From Gayadomonas joobiniege G7 (GTDB lineage Bacteria > Pseudomonadota > Gammaproteobacteria > Enterobacterales > Alteromonadaceae): a stretch of DNA of 64,000 nt. The translations under genes and the position numbers were made by a program. Numbering within the stretch: position 1 is the first letter of the stretch; every line of letters begins with the position of its first letter. The notes beneath the pieces were generated by a model that saw only the letters and a list, made by a program, of their open reading frames with translations, did no database searches and was not told where the DNA came from. Below are positions 36,538 to 45,863 of this stretch, one piece after another. The stretch spans positions 124,001 through 188,000 of the forward strand of contig NZ_AMRX01000007.1 of the NCBI RefSeq assembly GCF_000300815.1. Direction: 5' to 3'.

Positions 36538-36864
36538 ATGAAAAAATCAATAATTACTTTAACTGCACTGTTAACTCTGGCATTTGCTCCATTATATGCT
36601 TCAGAGAAGACCAGCACCAATATTTACCAGTGTGTCAATAACACAACGTTAGAGCAAGATCCTGACTGTGTAGCCAATTTAATTGACCAAGGTGCTGCCC
36701 TACAAAAGCAGTTAACCGCAATTAACCAAGATGCGGCAGAATTTAACCATGACATGGTTATGGCTGTCATGAAGTTTGATCCTAAACTCAAGACCATAGA
36801 TATTGTCGCAATCAGCGATGAAAAACCAACAGAATCAGCACCAACCGAAGATTCTAAACTATAA
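36538..36864 (+). CDS. Small secreted protein, unknown function
   Basis: 108 residues with a clear signal peptide (IITLTALLTLAFAPLYA, cleavage ~22). The mature part of ~86 residues has two cysteines (YQCVNNT and DPDCVAN, 14 residues apart, possibly disulfide-linked), then a helical Gln/Asp-rich stretch and an acidic, Glu/Pro-rich tail (EKPTESAPTEDSKL). RBS CAGGAGTCATTGTA before ATG and a strong terminator after it make this a real gene. I recognise no family. Confidence 0.8.
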   Translation: MKKSIITLTALLTLAFAPLYASEKTSTNIYQCVNNTTLEQDPDCVANLIDQGAALQKQLTAINQDAAEFNHDMVMAVMKFDPKLKTIDIVAISDEKPTESAPTEDSKL

Positions 36865-36892
36865 AAAAAGGAGACCTTCTGGTCTCCTTTTT
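36865..36892. terminator. Terminator of the small secreted protein gene and hslVU
   Basis: Perfect 12-bp stem with GGAGACC / GGTCTCC core, 4-nt loop, and T-runs in both directions. It starts right after the stop of the upstream gene and faces the end of hslU. Confidence 0.92.
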
Positions 36893-36913
36893 ACAGCTGA
36901 TTATCATGATTTT

Positions 36914-38248
36914 TTACAAAATAAAGCGAGATAAGTCTTCATCTTCAATTAATTCGTCAAGATACTTATTAACAAACTCTGCATCAATCTTGATGGTTTC
37001 ACCACTACGGTCGGATGCGTCAAAAGATATTTCTTCCATTAAACGCTCCATGACAGTGTGCAAACGGCGTGCACCAATGTTTTCAGTGCGTTCATTCACC
37101 TGCCACGCAGCTTGAGCAATACGTTGGATGCCTTCGTCGGTAAATTCAATTTCAACACCTTCGGTCGCCATCAATGCTTTGTACTGCTCAGTGATAGAAG
37201 CGTTAGTATCGGTTAAGATAGCCACAAAATCTTCTGTAGTTAACGCCTGCAACTCAACTCGAATCGGCAGCCGACCCTGTAATTCAGGAATTAAGTCAGA
37301 CGGTTTAGCCATTTGGAAAGCGCCCGATGCAATGAACAAAATATGGTCGGTTTTAACCATACCGTGTTTGGTTGAGACAGTCGAGCCTTCAACCAATGGC
37401 AACAAGTCTCTTTGAACCCCTTCTCGAGAGACATCCCCCCCCGATTGGCTCTCTCCTCGTTTACATATTTTGTCTATTTCATCTAAAAAAACAATGCCAT
37501 TTTGCTCAACTGCTTTTAAAGCCTCTTCTTTTAAATCTTCCTGATTCACTAATTTTGCAGCTTCCTCTTCAATTAAAAGTTTATATGCCTCTTTAACTTT
37601 TAATTTGCGAGATTTTTTAGTTGACCCAGACATATTTTGAAACATGCTTTGCAACTGATTTGTCATTTCTTCCATGCCAGGTGGTGCCATAATTTCAACA
37701 CCCATTTGTGGCGCCGCCACATCTATATCTATTTCTTTGTCGTCGAGCTTGCCTTCACGGAATTTTTTCCTAAAGGTTTGCCGTGTTGACGAATTTGAAT
37801 CTTCCGTTGAATCCTCACCATAAGGATTTTGCGCACGCGGCAGTAGCGCATCTAAAATTCGCTCTTCCGCAGCCTCTTCTGCTCTAAAACGCACTTTTTG
37901 AGTGGCCGCTTCGCGAGTTAACTTAACCGAAATATCGGTAAGATCACGAATAATCGACTCGACCTCTTTACCCACGTATCCAACTTCGGTAAATTTTGTC
38001 GCTTCTACTTTAATAAAAGGCGCTTTAGCTAACTTGGCTAAGCGGCGTGCAATTTCCGTTTTACCAACACCGGTCGGACCTATCATTAAGATATTTTTAG
38101 GTGTTACTTCTTGGCGTAGCTCTTCGTTCAACTGCATCCTTCGCCAGCGATTACGTAAGGCAATCGCAACAGCTTTTTTTGCTTTGTTTTGGCCAATAAT
38201 ATGTCGATTGAGCTCATGTACAATTTCTTTTGGGGTCATATCTGACAT
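36914..38248 (-). CDS. hslU: HslU ATPase of the HslVU protease
   Basis: 444 residues, AAA+ unfoldase that feeds substrates to HslV. N-terminal [24 protein letters not shown]-type start, Walker [17 protein letters not shown] (~residue 56), I-domain (~110-240) and Walker [12 protein letters not shown] (~250), sensor [12 protein letters not shown] and the C-terminal ESDLSRFIL-like tail needed to activate HslV. RBS TAGGAG. Immediately downstream of hslV (gap 9 bases), a single operon. Confidence 0.97.
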   Translation of the reverse strand: MSDMTPKEIVHELNRHIIGQNKAKKAVAIALRNRWRRMQLNEELRQEVTPKNILMIGPTGVGKTEIARRLAKLAKAPFIKVEATKFTEVGYVGKEVESIIRDLTDISVKLTREAATQKVRFRAEEAAEERILDALLPRAQNPYGEDSTEDSNSSTRQTFRKKFREGKLDDKEIDIDVAAPQMGVEIMAPPGMEEMTNQLQSMFQNMSGSTKKSRKLKVKEAYKLLIEEEAAKLVNQEDLKEEALKAVEQNGIVFLDEIDKICKRGESQSGGDVSREGVQRDLLPLVEGSTVSTKHGMVKTDHILFIASGAFQMAKPSDLIPELQGRLPIRVELQALTTEDFVAILTDTNASITEQYKALMATEGVEIEFTDEGIQRIAQAAWQVNERTENIGARRLHTVMERLMEEISFDASDRSGETIKIDAEFVNKYLDELIEDEDLSRFIL

Positions 38249-38257
38249 TTTAGGCTC

Positions 38258-38788
38258 CTACTTATTTATTTTTAATGCTTCAATGGTTTGACTGTGGTTG
38301 GTATATACACAGATATCACCCGCCAGCTTTAAACTTTTTTTCACGATTTCTTCTGCACTCAGCTCTGTATTCTGCAATAACGCTGTGGCGGCTGCTTGAG
38401 CGTATGGCCCACCAGAACCAATTGCAATCAGGTCATGCTCCGGCTGAATAACATCACCGTTACCGGTAATAATCAACGAAGCCTCTTCATCCGCTACGGC
38501 TAACAATGCTTCTAAACGTCTTAAGGCCCGATCAGTTCGCCAATCTTTAGCCAACTCAACAGCCGCTTTTGTTAAATGACCTTGATGAATTTCTAATTTG
38601 CTTTCAAAACGCTCAAATAAAGTAAACGCATCCGCGGTACCGCCGGCAAATCCAGCTAATACTTTATTGTGATATAAACGACGTACTTTTTTGGCATTAC
38701 CTTTCATTACTGTGTTACCTAAAGATACTTGGCCGTCTCCGCCAATGGCAACAGAGTCTCCGCGTCTGACTGAAACTATGGTTGTCAT
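38258..38788 (-). CDS. hslV: HslV peptidase subunit
   Basis: 176 residues from ATG 38788 (MTTIVSVRR), giving an N-terminal catalytic Thr after Met removal; the frame is open to 38800 but GAGGGTG then acts as RBS. Dodecameric threonine peptidase related to the proteasome beta subunit. [20 protein letters not shown] start and [18 protein letters not shown] are diagnostic. Operon with hslU; upstream lies a heat-shock promoter at 38853-38881. Confidence 0.97.
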   Translation of the reverse strand: MTTIVSVRRGDSVAIGGDGQVSLGNTVMKGNAKKVRRLYHNKVLAGFAGGTADAFTLFERFESKLEIHQGHLTKAAVELAKDWRTDRALRRLEALLAVADEEASLIITGNGDVIQPEHDLIAIGSGGPYAQAAATALLQNTELSAEEIVKKSLKLAGDICVYTNHSQTIEALKINK

Positions 38789-38810
38789 AAACACCCTCAT
38801 AAAAATAAAA

Positions 38811-38834
38811 AGCCAGACTCAACTTTGCCTGGCT
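38811..38834 (-). promoter_or_regulatory. Stem-loop in the hslVU leader
   Basis: Six-bp stem AGCCAG / CTGGCT with a 12-nt loop, followed by TTTTATTTTTATG on the minus strand. It falls between the heat-shock promoter and the hslV start, so it may be part of the mRNA leader, or a terminator for ftsN readthrough. E. coli hslVU mRNA also has a leader stem that affects stability. Confidence 0.6.
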
Positions 38835-38852
38835 CAAGATGACATTAATTTG

Positions 38853-38881
38853 TAAATGGGGCACGCCCGATAAAAATCAAG
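38853..38881 (-). promoter_or_regulatory. Sigma-32 (heat-shock) promoter of hslVU
   Basis: Minus-strand CTTGAT, 14-bp spacer, CCCCATTTA; the sigma-32 consensus is CTTGAA and CCCCATNTA with 13-17 bp. The -10 element matches fully and the -35 at five of six bases. It overlaps the stop codon of ftsN and lies ~60 bases before hslV, as expected for this heat-shock operon. Confidence 0.85.
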
Positions 38882-39416
38882 TCCAGAACCAGATTTGACA
38901 GCCATTGATTTTGGCATTTTGCAATTTATGGCGATCCTTTTCAGCATTTCGTTTACTTTGATATGGGCCTAGAACAACCCTATACCAGACGCCATTACTC
39001 CCCTCTGTCCGTTTTACTATTGATTCTAAACCAACAAAAGCTATCCGCGCTTTTAGGGTATCCGCTTGCGATAATTTTCTAAAAGAACCGCACTGCATTT
39101 GGTAATCTCGCTTAGGCTCATCTGTTCGCTCTGGGACATCTACCTGAATGGTTTTATTTTCTAATTCATTCACGTAATCCCACTTTTCTTTGGGCATTTT
39201 CGGTAAAGGCTTTTCTTGCTCAATCTCTTTTTTAACCTTGATATCTGGTTCAGCCTGGTCTTTGATCGAATACAAAATATAAGCAAACATAACAACCAAA
39301 ACCGCCACCACAACAATCAAAACATACGGGGGCTTACGGGGAGGCGGAGTCGCTTTAGGTTGCCGCTTATTCGAACGAGTCGCAGGACGGCCTTTTTTGA
39401 CATAATCTTTTGCCAT
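38877..39416 (-). CDS. ftsN: FtsN-like SPOR-domain cell-division protein
   Basis: 179 residues: short basic cytosolic tail (KKGRPATRSNKRQPKA), one membrane helix (YVLIVVVAVLVVMFAYILY, ~30-49), linker, and a SPOR domain (~105-179, QMQCGSFRKLSQADTLKARI) that binds denuded glycan. Shorter than E. coli FtsN (319 aa), as seen in some relatives. Located between priA and hslVU as in E. coli and many gammaproteobacteria. Confidence 0.88.
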   Translation of the reverse strand: MAKDYVKKGRPATRSNKRQPKATPPPRKPPYVLIVVVAVLVVMFAYILYSIKDQAEPDIKVKKEIEQEKPLPKMPKEKWDYVNELENKTIQVDVPERTDEPKRDYQMQCGSFRKLSQADTLKARIAFVGLESIVKRTEGSNGVWYRVVLGPYQSKRNAEKDRHKLQNAKINGCQIWFWT

Positions 39417-39427
39417 AGGTGTTTCTA

Positions 39428-41602
39428 TTATCCTTGAATTGAGACTGGGTCGATTTCAATTAACCAGCGAACATTTTGCATGCTTTTATTCATTAGCAGT
39501 GAATCTTGTAATTGCTTAATGCCTGCATGCAAAACCGCTCGGCGTTCTGCTGAAAACAACATTAAATAACGATACTTGCCCGCTTTTTTTTCATGTAAAG
39601 CCGGCATACTAGCAAACAAACTTAAGCCCTGGTAGTGCGGCTGAATATATTCATTAAAGAGGTTTTCTATCCAAACCGCTTTTTTTTCGGTTAATTGTTT
39701 TTGATGGCTTTCTAACCTTAATGCAGCCCATTGAGTGAATGGCGGAAAACCAGCTTGCTGGCGCTCTTGCATAAGCATATCTAAAAAAGCCGAATAACCC
39801 TGCGCTAATAAAGTTTGTAAGTAGGGATGGTCTGGGAAATGAGTTTGCAATACCACTTGTCCTTTTTTAACCCCACGCCCAGCACGACCACTGACTTGCA
39901 CCAATAATTGAGCCATTCGTTCAACAGCCCGGAAGTCAGCGCTGTACAAGGCATTATCCAAGTTTACCACTATTGCGAGTGTCAAATTGGGAAAATGATG
40001 ACCTTTAGCCAACATTTGAGTACCAACAAGTAATTGAATTTCGCCACTTTCAATGGCTTGCAATTGTTTATCTAACGCCCCTTTTTTACGGGTGGAATCA
40101 CGATCAATACGTGCAACTTGATACTCAACAAATCTTTCTTGTAGCCAATCAGCCAATTGCTCGGTACCCACCCCCCAGTCGACAATTTGACTCGACCCAC
40201 ACATCTCACATTGATGTGGTGGCTTCTGCTGATCACCGCAATGATGGCAAATTAACTGGCCAATGGATTTATGATAAGTGTAGTGCGAGTCGCAGCGCTG
40301 ACACTCACAGATCCAACCGCACTCATGACAGATGATTGCTGGTGAATAACCGCGCCGGTTTAAAAATACCAAAACCTGGTCACCCTGTTTTAGATGCTGC
40401 TCTATCATTTGAATGCTTTCGTATGCTAGTCCGGCTTGTAAGTTACGATCTTTGATGTCTAATAATACGGGCTTGGGCGGCTGCCGTTTTGAGACTCGTT
40501 GATTCAAACATAGATATAGATACTTGCCATTTTTGGCATTCACCCAGGTTTCTAACGAAGGGGTTGCACTGCCCAATACAATCGGGCATTGAGTTAGGCT
40601 GGCTCTTTTTACCGCCACATCTCGTGCATTGTATCTTAAGCTGTCTAACTGTTTGTATGATGCATCATGCTCTTCATCTAAAATAATTAACCCCAAGTCT
40701 GGCATTGGAGTTAACACAGCAGAGCGAGTACCAATTAAAATTCTCGCTCGCCCCGAGGCGGCCTCTAACCAAGCATTGTGCCGTTCACTATCGTTTAAAG
40801 CAGAATGAATCAAAGCAACCTGGCATTTAAATCTAGCCTGAAAACGCCGTAAAGTTTGGGGGGTTAACCCAATTTCCGGAACTAACACCAAAACCTGTTG
40901 GCCAGCGGCTAGATGGGCACGCATCAGTTGAATATACACTTCGGTTTTACCGCTGCCGGTGACGCCATCAAGCAAATAAACATTAAAACCTTGGTGGTTT
41001 TGCACTTGCTGGATTACAGCCAGCTGTTGCTCAGTTAGCGGGTACTCACTATCATGATATGTAACTTTTTTATCAATGTGACTGCGAGTATGTTGTACTA
41101 TGTACTGATTGTCAGCCATTTGCCGAATTAAACTTGCCGAAAAGCCATCAGCACGTAACAAGCTTTGTTCAGTTGGGCCGGCTTTTGCTAAAAAATGATA
41201 AAGGGCAAGTTGTTTAAAAGCGCGCGCTGGCGGCGGCTCTGCATTTTCTTTTAGCTGCCATAAACTGACTTGTTTAGGCTCCGCTGGCAATCCATTTTTT
41301 AATAATTTAGGTAATAGGTTTAAATAAACTTCACCAGGGGGTGCTAAATAATAATGATGCAGCCACGCTAATAATTGCATCAAATGTTCGCTAAACAAAG
41401 GTTGAAGATCGACCACTGATTCTATCTTTTTTATTTTATTCTCAGCAAAGTCGCTGTTTGTTTTAATTCGACAAACTATACCAACTTTAGATTGGCCAGC
41501 AAAAGGTACCACCACCCGCCCACCAACAACCACGGGTTGATCACCAACTTTGTAGTCAAAAAAGCGTTTAAGAGGAACGGCTAAAGCAACTTCAGCAAAC
41601 AC
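39428..41602 (-). CDS. priA: Primosomal helicase PriA
   Basis: 724 residues, start GTG. SF2 3'-5' helicase that restarts stalled replication forks. N-terminal DNA-binding domain, Walker A DGVTGSGKTEVYIQL (~215), DEEHDASYK, and a double zinc-binding region (~435-480) with CHECGWICECQRC and CHHCGDQ..CEMCGS (eight Cys). C-terminal motifs GTQMLAKGHHFP. Operon order priA-ftsN-hslV-hslU conserved with E. coli. Confidence 0.96.
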   Translation of the reverse strand: MFAEVALAVPLKRFFDYKVGDQPVVVGGRVVVPFAGQSKVGIVCRIKTNSDFAENKIKKIESVVDLQPLFSEHLMQLLAWLHHYYLAPPGEVYLNLLPKLLKNGLPAEPKQVSLWQLKENAEPPPARAFKQLALYHFLAKAGPTEQSLLRADGFSASLIRQMADNQYIVQHTRSHIDKKVTYHDSEYPLTEQQLAVIQQVQNHQGFNVYLLDGVTGSGKTEVYIQLMRAHLAAGQQVLVLVPEIGLTPQTLRRFQARFKCQVALIHSALNDSERHNAWLEAASGRARILIGTRSAVLTPMPDLGLIILDEEHDASYKQLDSLRYNARDVAVKRASLTQCPIVLGSATPSLETWVNAKNGKYLYLCLNQRVSKRQPPKPVLLDIKDRNLQAGLAYESIQMIEQHLKQGDQVLVFLNRRGYSPAIICHECGWICECQRCDSHYTYHKSIGQLICHHCGDQQKPPHQCEMCGSSQIVDWGVGTEQLADWLQERFVEYQVARIDRDSTRKKGALDKQLQAIESGEIQLLVGTQMLAKGHHFPNLTLAIVVNLDNALYSADFRAVERMAQLLVQVSGRAGRGVKKGQVVLQTHFPDHPYLQTLLAQGYSAFLDMLMQERQQAGFPPFTQWAALRLESHQKQLTEKKAVWIENLFNEYIQPHYQGLSLFASMPALHEKKAGKYRYLMLFSAERRAVLHAGIKQLQDSLLMNKSMQNVRWLIEIDPVSIQG

Positions 41603-41770
41603 AGGTTTAATCCAAACATAAAAACCAATATTTTACCTGTTATATTGCAGAATCCAACCAATAACTTGTAGCTTATAAACGCGAGTATCTCTTTGGCTAG
41701 CTTAATTGCTGACTTTACTTTTAGCAGAGCTTAAGAGTGGATCTTTAATTTTATATCACGCAGCTAAAAA

Positions 41771-41798
41771 AAATCCCCCGATATCTATCGAGGGATTT
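41771..41798 (-). terminator. Terminator of ppc
   Basis: 13-bp stem (one mismatch) with a 2-nt loop, GC-rich CCCCGATA core, ending in five T on the minus strand (TTTTTAGCTG). 55 bases after the ppc stop. Confidence 0.8.
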
Positions 41799-41852
41799 AC
41801 GCTCAACCACTAACAGGACGTCACCGGTTTAAGTTTTTAGGATAAAATTCAA

Positions 41853-44480
41853 TTAACCTGTGTTTCGCAAGCCTGTTGCGACACCAGCAATACTGACCAT
41901 TAATGCTCGTTCCATCGTGTACTCAAGATCGTCACCGCGCTCCCTTGCTCGTTTTAACAATTCAATTTGCAATAAATGCAACGGCTCTAAATAATGTGCA
42001 CGAATTTGCATAGATTCACGACCCGCTGGATCTGATTCCATGACCGTTTCGCGGTCAATTATTTTCAATAAGAGTTTTTGTGACTCGGTTAACTCTTCAC
42101 GCAGGTTTTGACCAAAGTATTTGAGTTCTTCAGGCACCAATGACTCATCATAAAGCGCTGCAATTTGTAAGTTGGCTTTCATAAATACCATTTCTAACAT
42201 TGACAAACGCGATGCAAAAAACGGCCATTCTTTCATCATCTCTTTCATAGTGGGCTCATTACCATTATCAATAGAGACTTTAAAAGCTTTCATCACTCCC
42301 AACCAAGATGGTAAAACTAAACGGTTTTGTGCCCATGCAAAGATCCACGGAATGGCTCGTAAGCTTTCAACACCACCATTAGGTTTACGTTTAGACGGTC
42401 GGCTACCGAGTGGCAATTTTGATAACTCCAACTCTGGTGTTGCGCTACGGAAATAGGCAACAAAGTTTTCGTCATGACGCACCACGGCACGGTAATTATC
42501 GCGTGCTTCAGCACCCATTTCAGTCATGATGTCGCGCCATTCTTGTTTAGGTGCGGGTGGCGGTAACATCAATGATTCTAAAATTGCGCTGGCATACAAA
42601 GAGAAACTGCGTTCGGCCAATGGTTGAGTGCCAAATTTATAACGAATAGTTTCGCCTTGTTCTGTTACCCGCAAACCACCTAAACAAGAACCTGGCGGTT
42701 GCGATAAGATGGCACTGTGTGCAGGTAAACCACCGCGACCGATAGTTCCACCACGACCATGAAACAAGGTTAATTTGACCTGATACTTTTCGGCAAGTCC
42801 GACCAAAGCTTCTTGCGCTTGGTACTGGGCCCAACCAGCAGCTAGAGCCCCGGCATCTTTAGCTGAATCTGAATACCCGATCATGACATATTGATGGTTT
42901 TGGATAAACCCACGATACCAATCAATCGCCATTAGCTGCGCCATACTGTCGTATGCATTGTTCAAATCATCTAAAGTTTCAAACAGCGGAGCCACTGGCA
43001 TTGGCCATTTGATACCATGCTCTTGCAATAATAAGTGTACCTCTAACACGTCTGACGGACGACGAGCCATTGAAATAATATAGATGCCTAATGCGTCTTT
43101 GCTTTGCTGAGCAACCACTTTACAAGTATCTAAAACTTCTTGCACTTCCTCAGATGGGCTCCAAACCCTCGGGATTAGTGGCCGTTTTGAACCCAGTTCT
43201 CGCAATAAAAAAGCTTGTTTGTCTTGTTCAGACCACTCGCTATAATCACCTAAACCTAAATAGCGAGTAATCTCACTAAATACTTGGTCATGCCGATCTG
43301 AATCTTGACGAATATCCAGTTTTAATAAATGAATACCGAAACAATGCGCTCGGCGGATAGTATCTAATAACTGGCCTTGCGCAATCACAGACATGCCTGA
43401 ATTTAATAAAGAGTCGTAACACAGCTGCAGCGGTTTAATTAACTCGTCTTGAGTTTTAATCCAGCCATCCTGGCTAACGGTTGTTTGACCCGCAAGATAA
43501 GTTTCAATCCCTTCAACAGTGGCGACCAGCTTGTCTAATAAACCTTTTAGAACGGCTCGATACGGTTCACGGCAATCTTCGCCAACTTCATCTTGTAATG
43601 CCTTGTCGCACTTGGTCATCGATAATTCAACCACTAGGTTTTGAATATCACCTTTAAACAAAGCCGCTGACCGTTTACGAGCACGCAATAAAACTTCTTC
43701 AGTCACTTTAGAGGTCACAAATGGGTTGCCATCTCTATCCCCACCCATCCAAGAAGCAAATCGAACAGGCACTGCATCTGTCGGCAAAGAAATTTGATAT
43801 TCGTGACTTAATTGACCATCTAATTTACGAATAAAGCTAGGCACAGCTTCCCATAAAGAATTTTCGATAACTGAAAAGCCCCACTGAGCTTCGTCAACTG
43901 GTGTAGGACGTGCCGCGCGAATTTCATCAGTGTGCCAAGCTTGACTGATTAACTCGGCAATACGTTGTTCAATTTGATGACGTTGATTTTCAGTTAAATT
44001 GTCTGCATGTAGTTCTGATAAACATTCAGCTAAACGAGAATATTTAAAAATTAACGTACGTCTTGTAACTTCAGTTGGGTGAGCGGTTAAGACAAGCTCA
44101 ATTTGCAGTTTGCTAATTGCCTCTTCTAACGACATTTCACTGTTGTCGATTGAATGAACGCGCTTTAAAAATTCATCCACAGGATCTTGTTCACTCAAAT
44201 GCGCAACTGTATGCTCTTGCTCGGCAATATTTGCCAGATTCAAAAATTGAGAAAAGGCACGACCCACTGTCAATAATGATTCGTCAGGCATTTCAGCAAA
44301 CATAGACTGTAACTTTTCAGTGCTGCTTTTGTCGCCTGAACAAGATTTTCGGCCTTGTTTACGGATCGTTTCGATTTTCTCTAACCATTCATCACCTAAA
44401 TGTTGTTGAATAATCTGCCCTAATTCTGCACCCAAATAACGCACAGTTTCCAATAATGAATCGTCAATGCCATTTTGCAT
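41853..44480 (-). CDS. ppc: Phosphoenolpyruvate carboxylase
   Basis: 875 residues from ATG 44480 with RBS AGAGGTC; the frame is open to 44576, but the extra segment is not PPC-like. Carboxylates PEP to oxaloacetate to refill the TCA cycle. Catalytic motifs VLTAHPTEVTRRT (~residue 135) and the GRGGTIGRGG loop (~580) are intact; the C-terminal end GLRNTG is canonical. Likely allosterically regulated by acetyl-CoA and aspartate. Forms a C4-acid pair with the malic enzyme at 47966-49213. Confidence 0.97.
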   Translation of the reverse strand: MQNGIDDSLLETVRYLGAELGQIIQQHLGDEWLEKIETIRKQGRKSCSGDKSSTEKLQSMFAEMPDESLLTVGRAFSQFLNLANIAEQEHTVAHLSEQDPVDEFLKRVHSIDNSEMSLEEAISKLQIELVLTAHPTEVTRRTLIFKYSRLAECLSELHADNLTENQRHQIEQRIAELISQAWHTDEIRAARPTPVDEAQWGFSVIENSLWEAVPSFIRKLDGQLSHEYQISLPTDAVPVRFASWMGGDRDGNPFVTSKVTEEVLLRARKRSAALFKGDIQNLVVELSMTKCDKALQDEVGEDCREPYRAVLKGLLDKLVATVEGIETYLAGQTTVSQDGWIKTQDELIKPLQLCYDSLLNSGMSVIAQGQLLDTIRRAHCFGIHLLKLDIRQDSDRHDQVFSEITRYLGLGDYSEWSEQDKQAFLLRELGSKRPLIPRVWSPSEEVQEVLDTCKVVAQQSKDALGIYIISMARRPSDVLEVHLLLQEHGIKWPMPVAPLFETLDDLNNAYDSMAQLMAIDWYRGFIQNHQYVMIGYSDSAKDAGALAAGWAQYQAQEALVGLAEKYQVKLTLFHGRGGTIGRGGLPAHSAILSQPPGSCLGGLRVTEQGETIRYKFGTQPLAERSFSLYASAILESLMLPPPAPKQEWRDIMTEMGAEARDNYRAVVRHDENFVAYFRSATPELELSKLPLGSRPSKRKPNGGVESLRAIPWIFAWAQNRLVLPSWLGVMKAFKVSIDNGNEPTMKEMMKEWPFFASRLSMLEMVFMKANLQIAALYDESLVPEELKYFGQNLREELTESQKLLLKIIDRETVMESDPAGRESMQIRAHYLEPLHLLQIELLKRARERGDDLEYTMERALMVSIAGVATGLRNTG

Positions 44481-44597
44481 AACTGACCTCTTTTGATTGA
44501 ATATTTTGGCGATATTTCTATCACCCTTGTCTGAATCACAGCAATCAGTTTGGCTGTCACTGTCAGTGCAAACCAAATTGATTACGGCGCCGCAGTT

Positions 44598-44623
44598 AGG
44601 TATTTACTTTAAAGTAGTTACCT
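44598..44623. repeat. Imperfect palindrome A
   Basis: 26-bp inverted repeat: outer arms AGGTA / TACCT and an inner perfect 12-mer TACTTTAAAGTA, with two mismatched pairs between. Between divergent genes; operator or hairpin. Confidence 0.55.
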
Positions 44624-44625
44624 TT

Positions 44626-44650
44626 AGATGCAATAAATTTTATTACATCT
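44626..44650. repeat. Imperfect palindrome B
   Basis: 25-bp inverted repeat: arms AGATG / CATCT and AATAAA / TTTATT about a single-base centre, one mismatch. Begins two bases after palindrome A. Confidence 0.55.
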
Positions 44651-44869
44651 AATGAAAGATAATTTATGCTTTGCACTTTGGTTATCTTGCTCAAACATGC
44701 TAACGCTATCATATTGGTATGACCATATCACCAAAAAATCATGTTCGCCGCAACCTTTTGCTCAAAATTTAAGCAAAACATTAAAATTCGATGATCCGAA
44801 CGATTCAAGATTGCATGCTCGGCAGCATCACGCGAAAATGGTACGTTTTTAGCTTTGAGGAGGGATTAA

Positions 44870-45742
44870 ATGCTATTAGAACGCAAAGTTACAGCTGCCT
44901 ATTTAGTGGTGGTATTAATTTGGTCAACAACGCCGTTAAGTATCGCATGGAGCAGCGAAACAATCGATCCTCTGGTGGCCGTATTTTTACGTATGTTTAT
45001 CGCTTCAATGATAGGTTTACTGATGCTTAAACTTATGCATATTCAGCTACCGTTAAATAAACAAGCACTCAAACTATACGGTTATTCTACAATAGGCGTC
45101 AGTGGCGGCATGGGCTTTGCGTATCTATCTTCGCGCCATATTTCTTCTGGTTTGTTGTCTGTTGTCTTTGGCTTAGCGCCGATTCTATCTGGCTTATTAT
45201 CACAAAAGATATTGAAGTCCCCCCCTTTTTCAAAAGTAAAATGGCTCGGGCTTGTTATTTGTTTATTCGGTTTAGGCATCGTTTTTAAAGATACCCTCAG
45301 CGACAACAATAATAGTGTTTTGGGTTTGATCTTAGTATTAATAGCGGTTTCATTTTTTAGTTTAAGCGGTGTGATGGTTAAAACAATGGTGATACCAATC
45401 CACCCTTTGGCAACCACTGTGGGCGCAGTGACGCTATCGCTGCCACTATTTTTGCTTGCCTGGCTAATTAGTGGCGCGCCTCTGGCGATAAATGAATGGC
45501 AAAACAAGTCAATTTACGCAGTGCTTTATTTGGGTATTTTTGGCTCTTTAATAGGGTTTATTTGTTATTATTTTATTCTTCAGAAATTACAACCCGCGAC
45601 TGTCGCTTTAATCACCTTAATTACGCCTGCCGTGGCGTTGACGCTGGGCGTTTATTTAAATAACGAACAATTAACAGCTAGTTTGGCTTTAGGCAGCTTG
45701 GCTATCATATCGGGCCTGGCGTGTTTTATTAAAGGCAGATAA
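44870..45742 (+). CDS. EamA-family (DMT) transporter
   Basis: 290 residues, ten predicted membrane helices in two EamA repeats (~8-140 and ~150-288). Inner-membrane exporter or permease of small metabolites (drug/metabolite transporter superfamily); substrate unknown. A strong RBS GAGGAGGGATTAA precedes the ATG. Divergent from ppc. The final residues AIISGLACFIKGR are a normal end for the family. Confidence 0.9.
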   Translation: MLLERKVTAAYLVVVLIWSTTPLSIAWSSETIDPLVAVFLRMFIASMIGLLMLKLMHIQLPLNKQALKLYGYSTIGVSGGMGFAYLSSRHISSGLLSVVFGLAPILSGLLSQKILKSPPFSKVKWLGLVICLFGLGIVFKDTLSDNNNSVLGLILVLIAVSFFSLSGVMVKTMVIPIHPLATTVGAVTLSLPLFLLAWLISGAPLAINEWQNKSIYAVLYLGIFGSLIGFICYYFILQKLQPATVALITLITPAVALTLGVYLNNEQLTASLALGSLAIISGLACFIKGR

Positions 45743-45745
45743 GGA

Positions 45746-45774
45746 TTGCAGCTTGCACAAGACTTTTGTATAAT
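45746..45774 (+). promoter_or_regulatory. Promoter of rpmE
   Basis: TTGCAG (-35), 17-bp spacer, TATAAT (-10, perfect). It lies 90 bases upstream of the rpmE ATG, leaving a leader that may be regulated. Confidence 0.75.
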
Positions 45775-45863
45775 CCGCGCCCTAATTTTTATAAACTGCG
45801 TGTGGTGCCCGGCGAAGGTAACTTTGGTCTGGTGGCTATGCGGCCCAACATGAGGTAATCCTA
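45775..45863 (+). ncRNA. Candidate L31 leader (autoregulatory)
   Basis: 89-base leader before rpmE. It contains a small hairpin at 45813-45826 (CGAAG / CTTTG closed by a GTAA tetraloop) flanked by CCGG / CTGG, which can pair. Gammaproteobacterial L31 leaders are a described RNA class; placement in that class is inferred from position only. Confidence 0.45.

Larger units (their letters stand above)
44481..44869. other. Intergenic region between ppc and the EamA gene
   Basis: 389 bases upstream of two divergent genes. It contains two adjacent imperfect palindromes (44598-44623 and 44626-44650) and a CACTGTCAGTG palindrome near 44560. The small frames here (such as 44652-44852) have no RBS and no recognisable product; I do not call them genes. 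Confidence 0.6.

Noticed and set aside
44480-44576. Longer start of ppc at 44576
   Set aside because: The extra 32 residues are Asp/Ser-rich and unlike PPC, and ATG 44480 has a good RBS.
44652-44852. Open frame of 66 codons between ppc and the EamA gene
   Set aside because: No RBS, no recognisable domain, and it lies in a region of palindromes. Probably chance.
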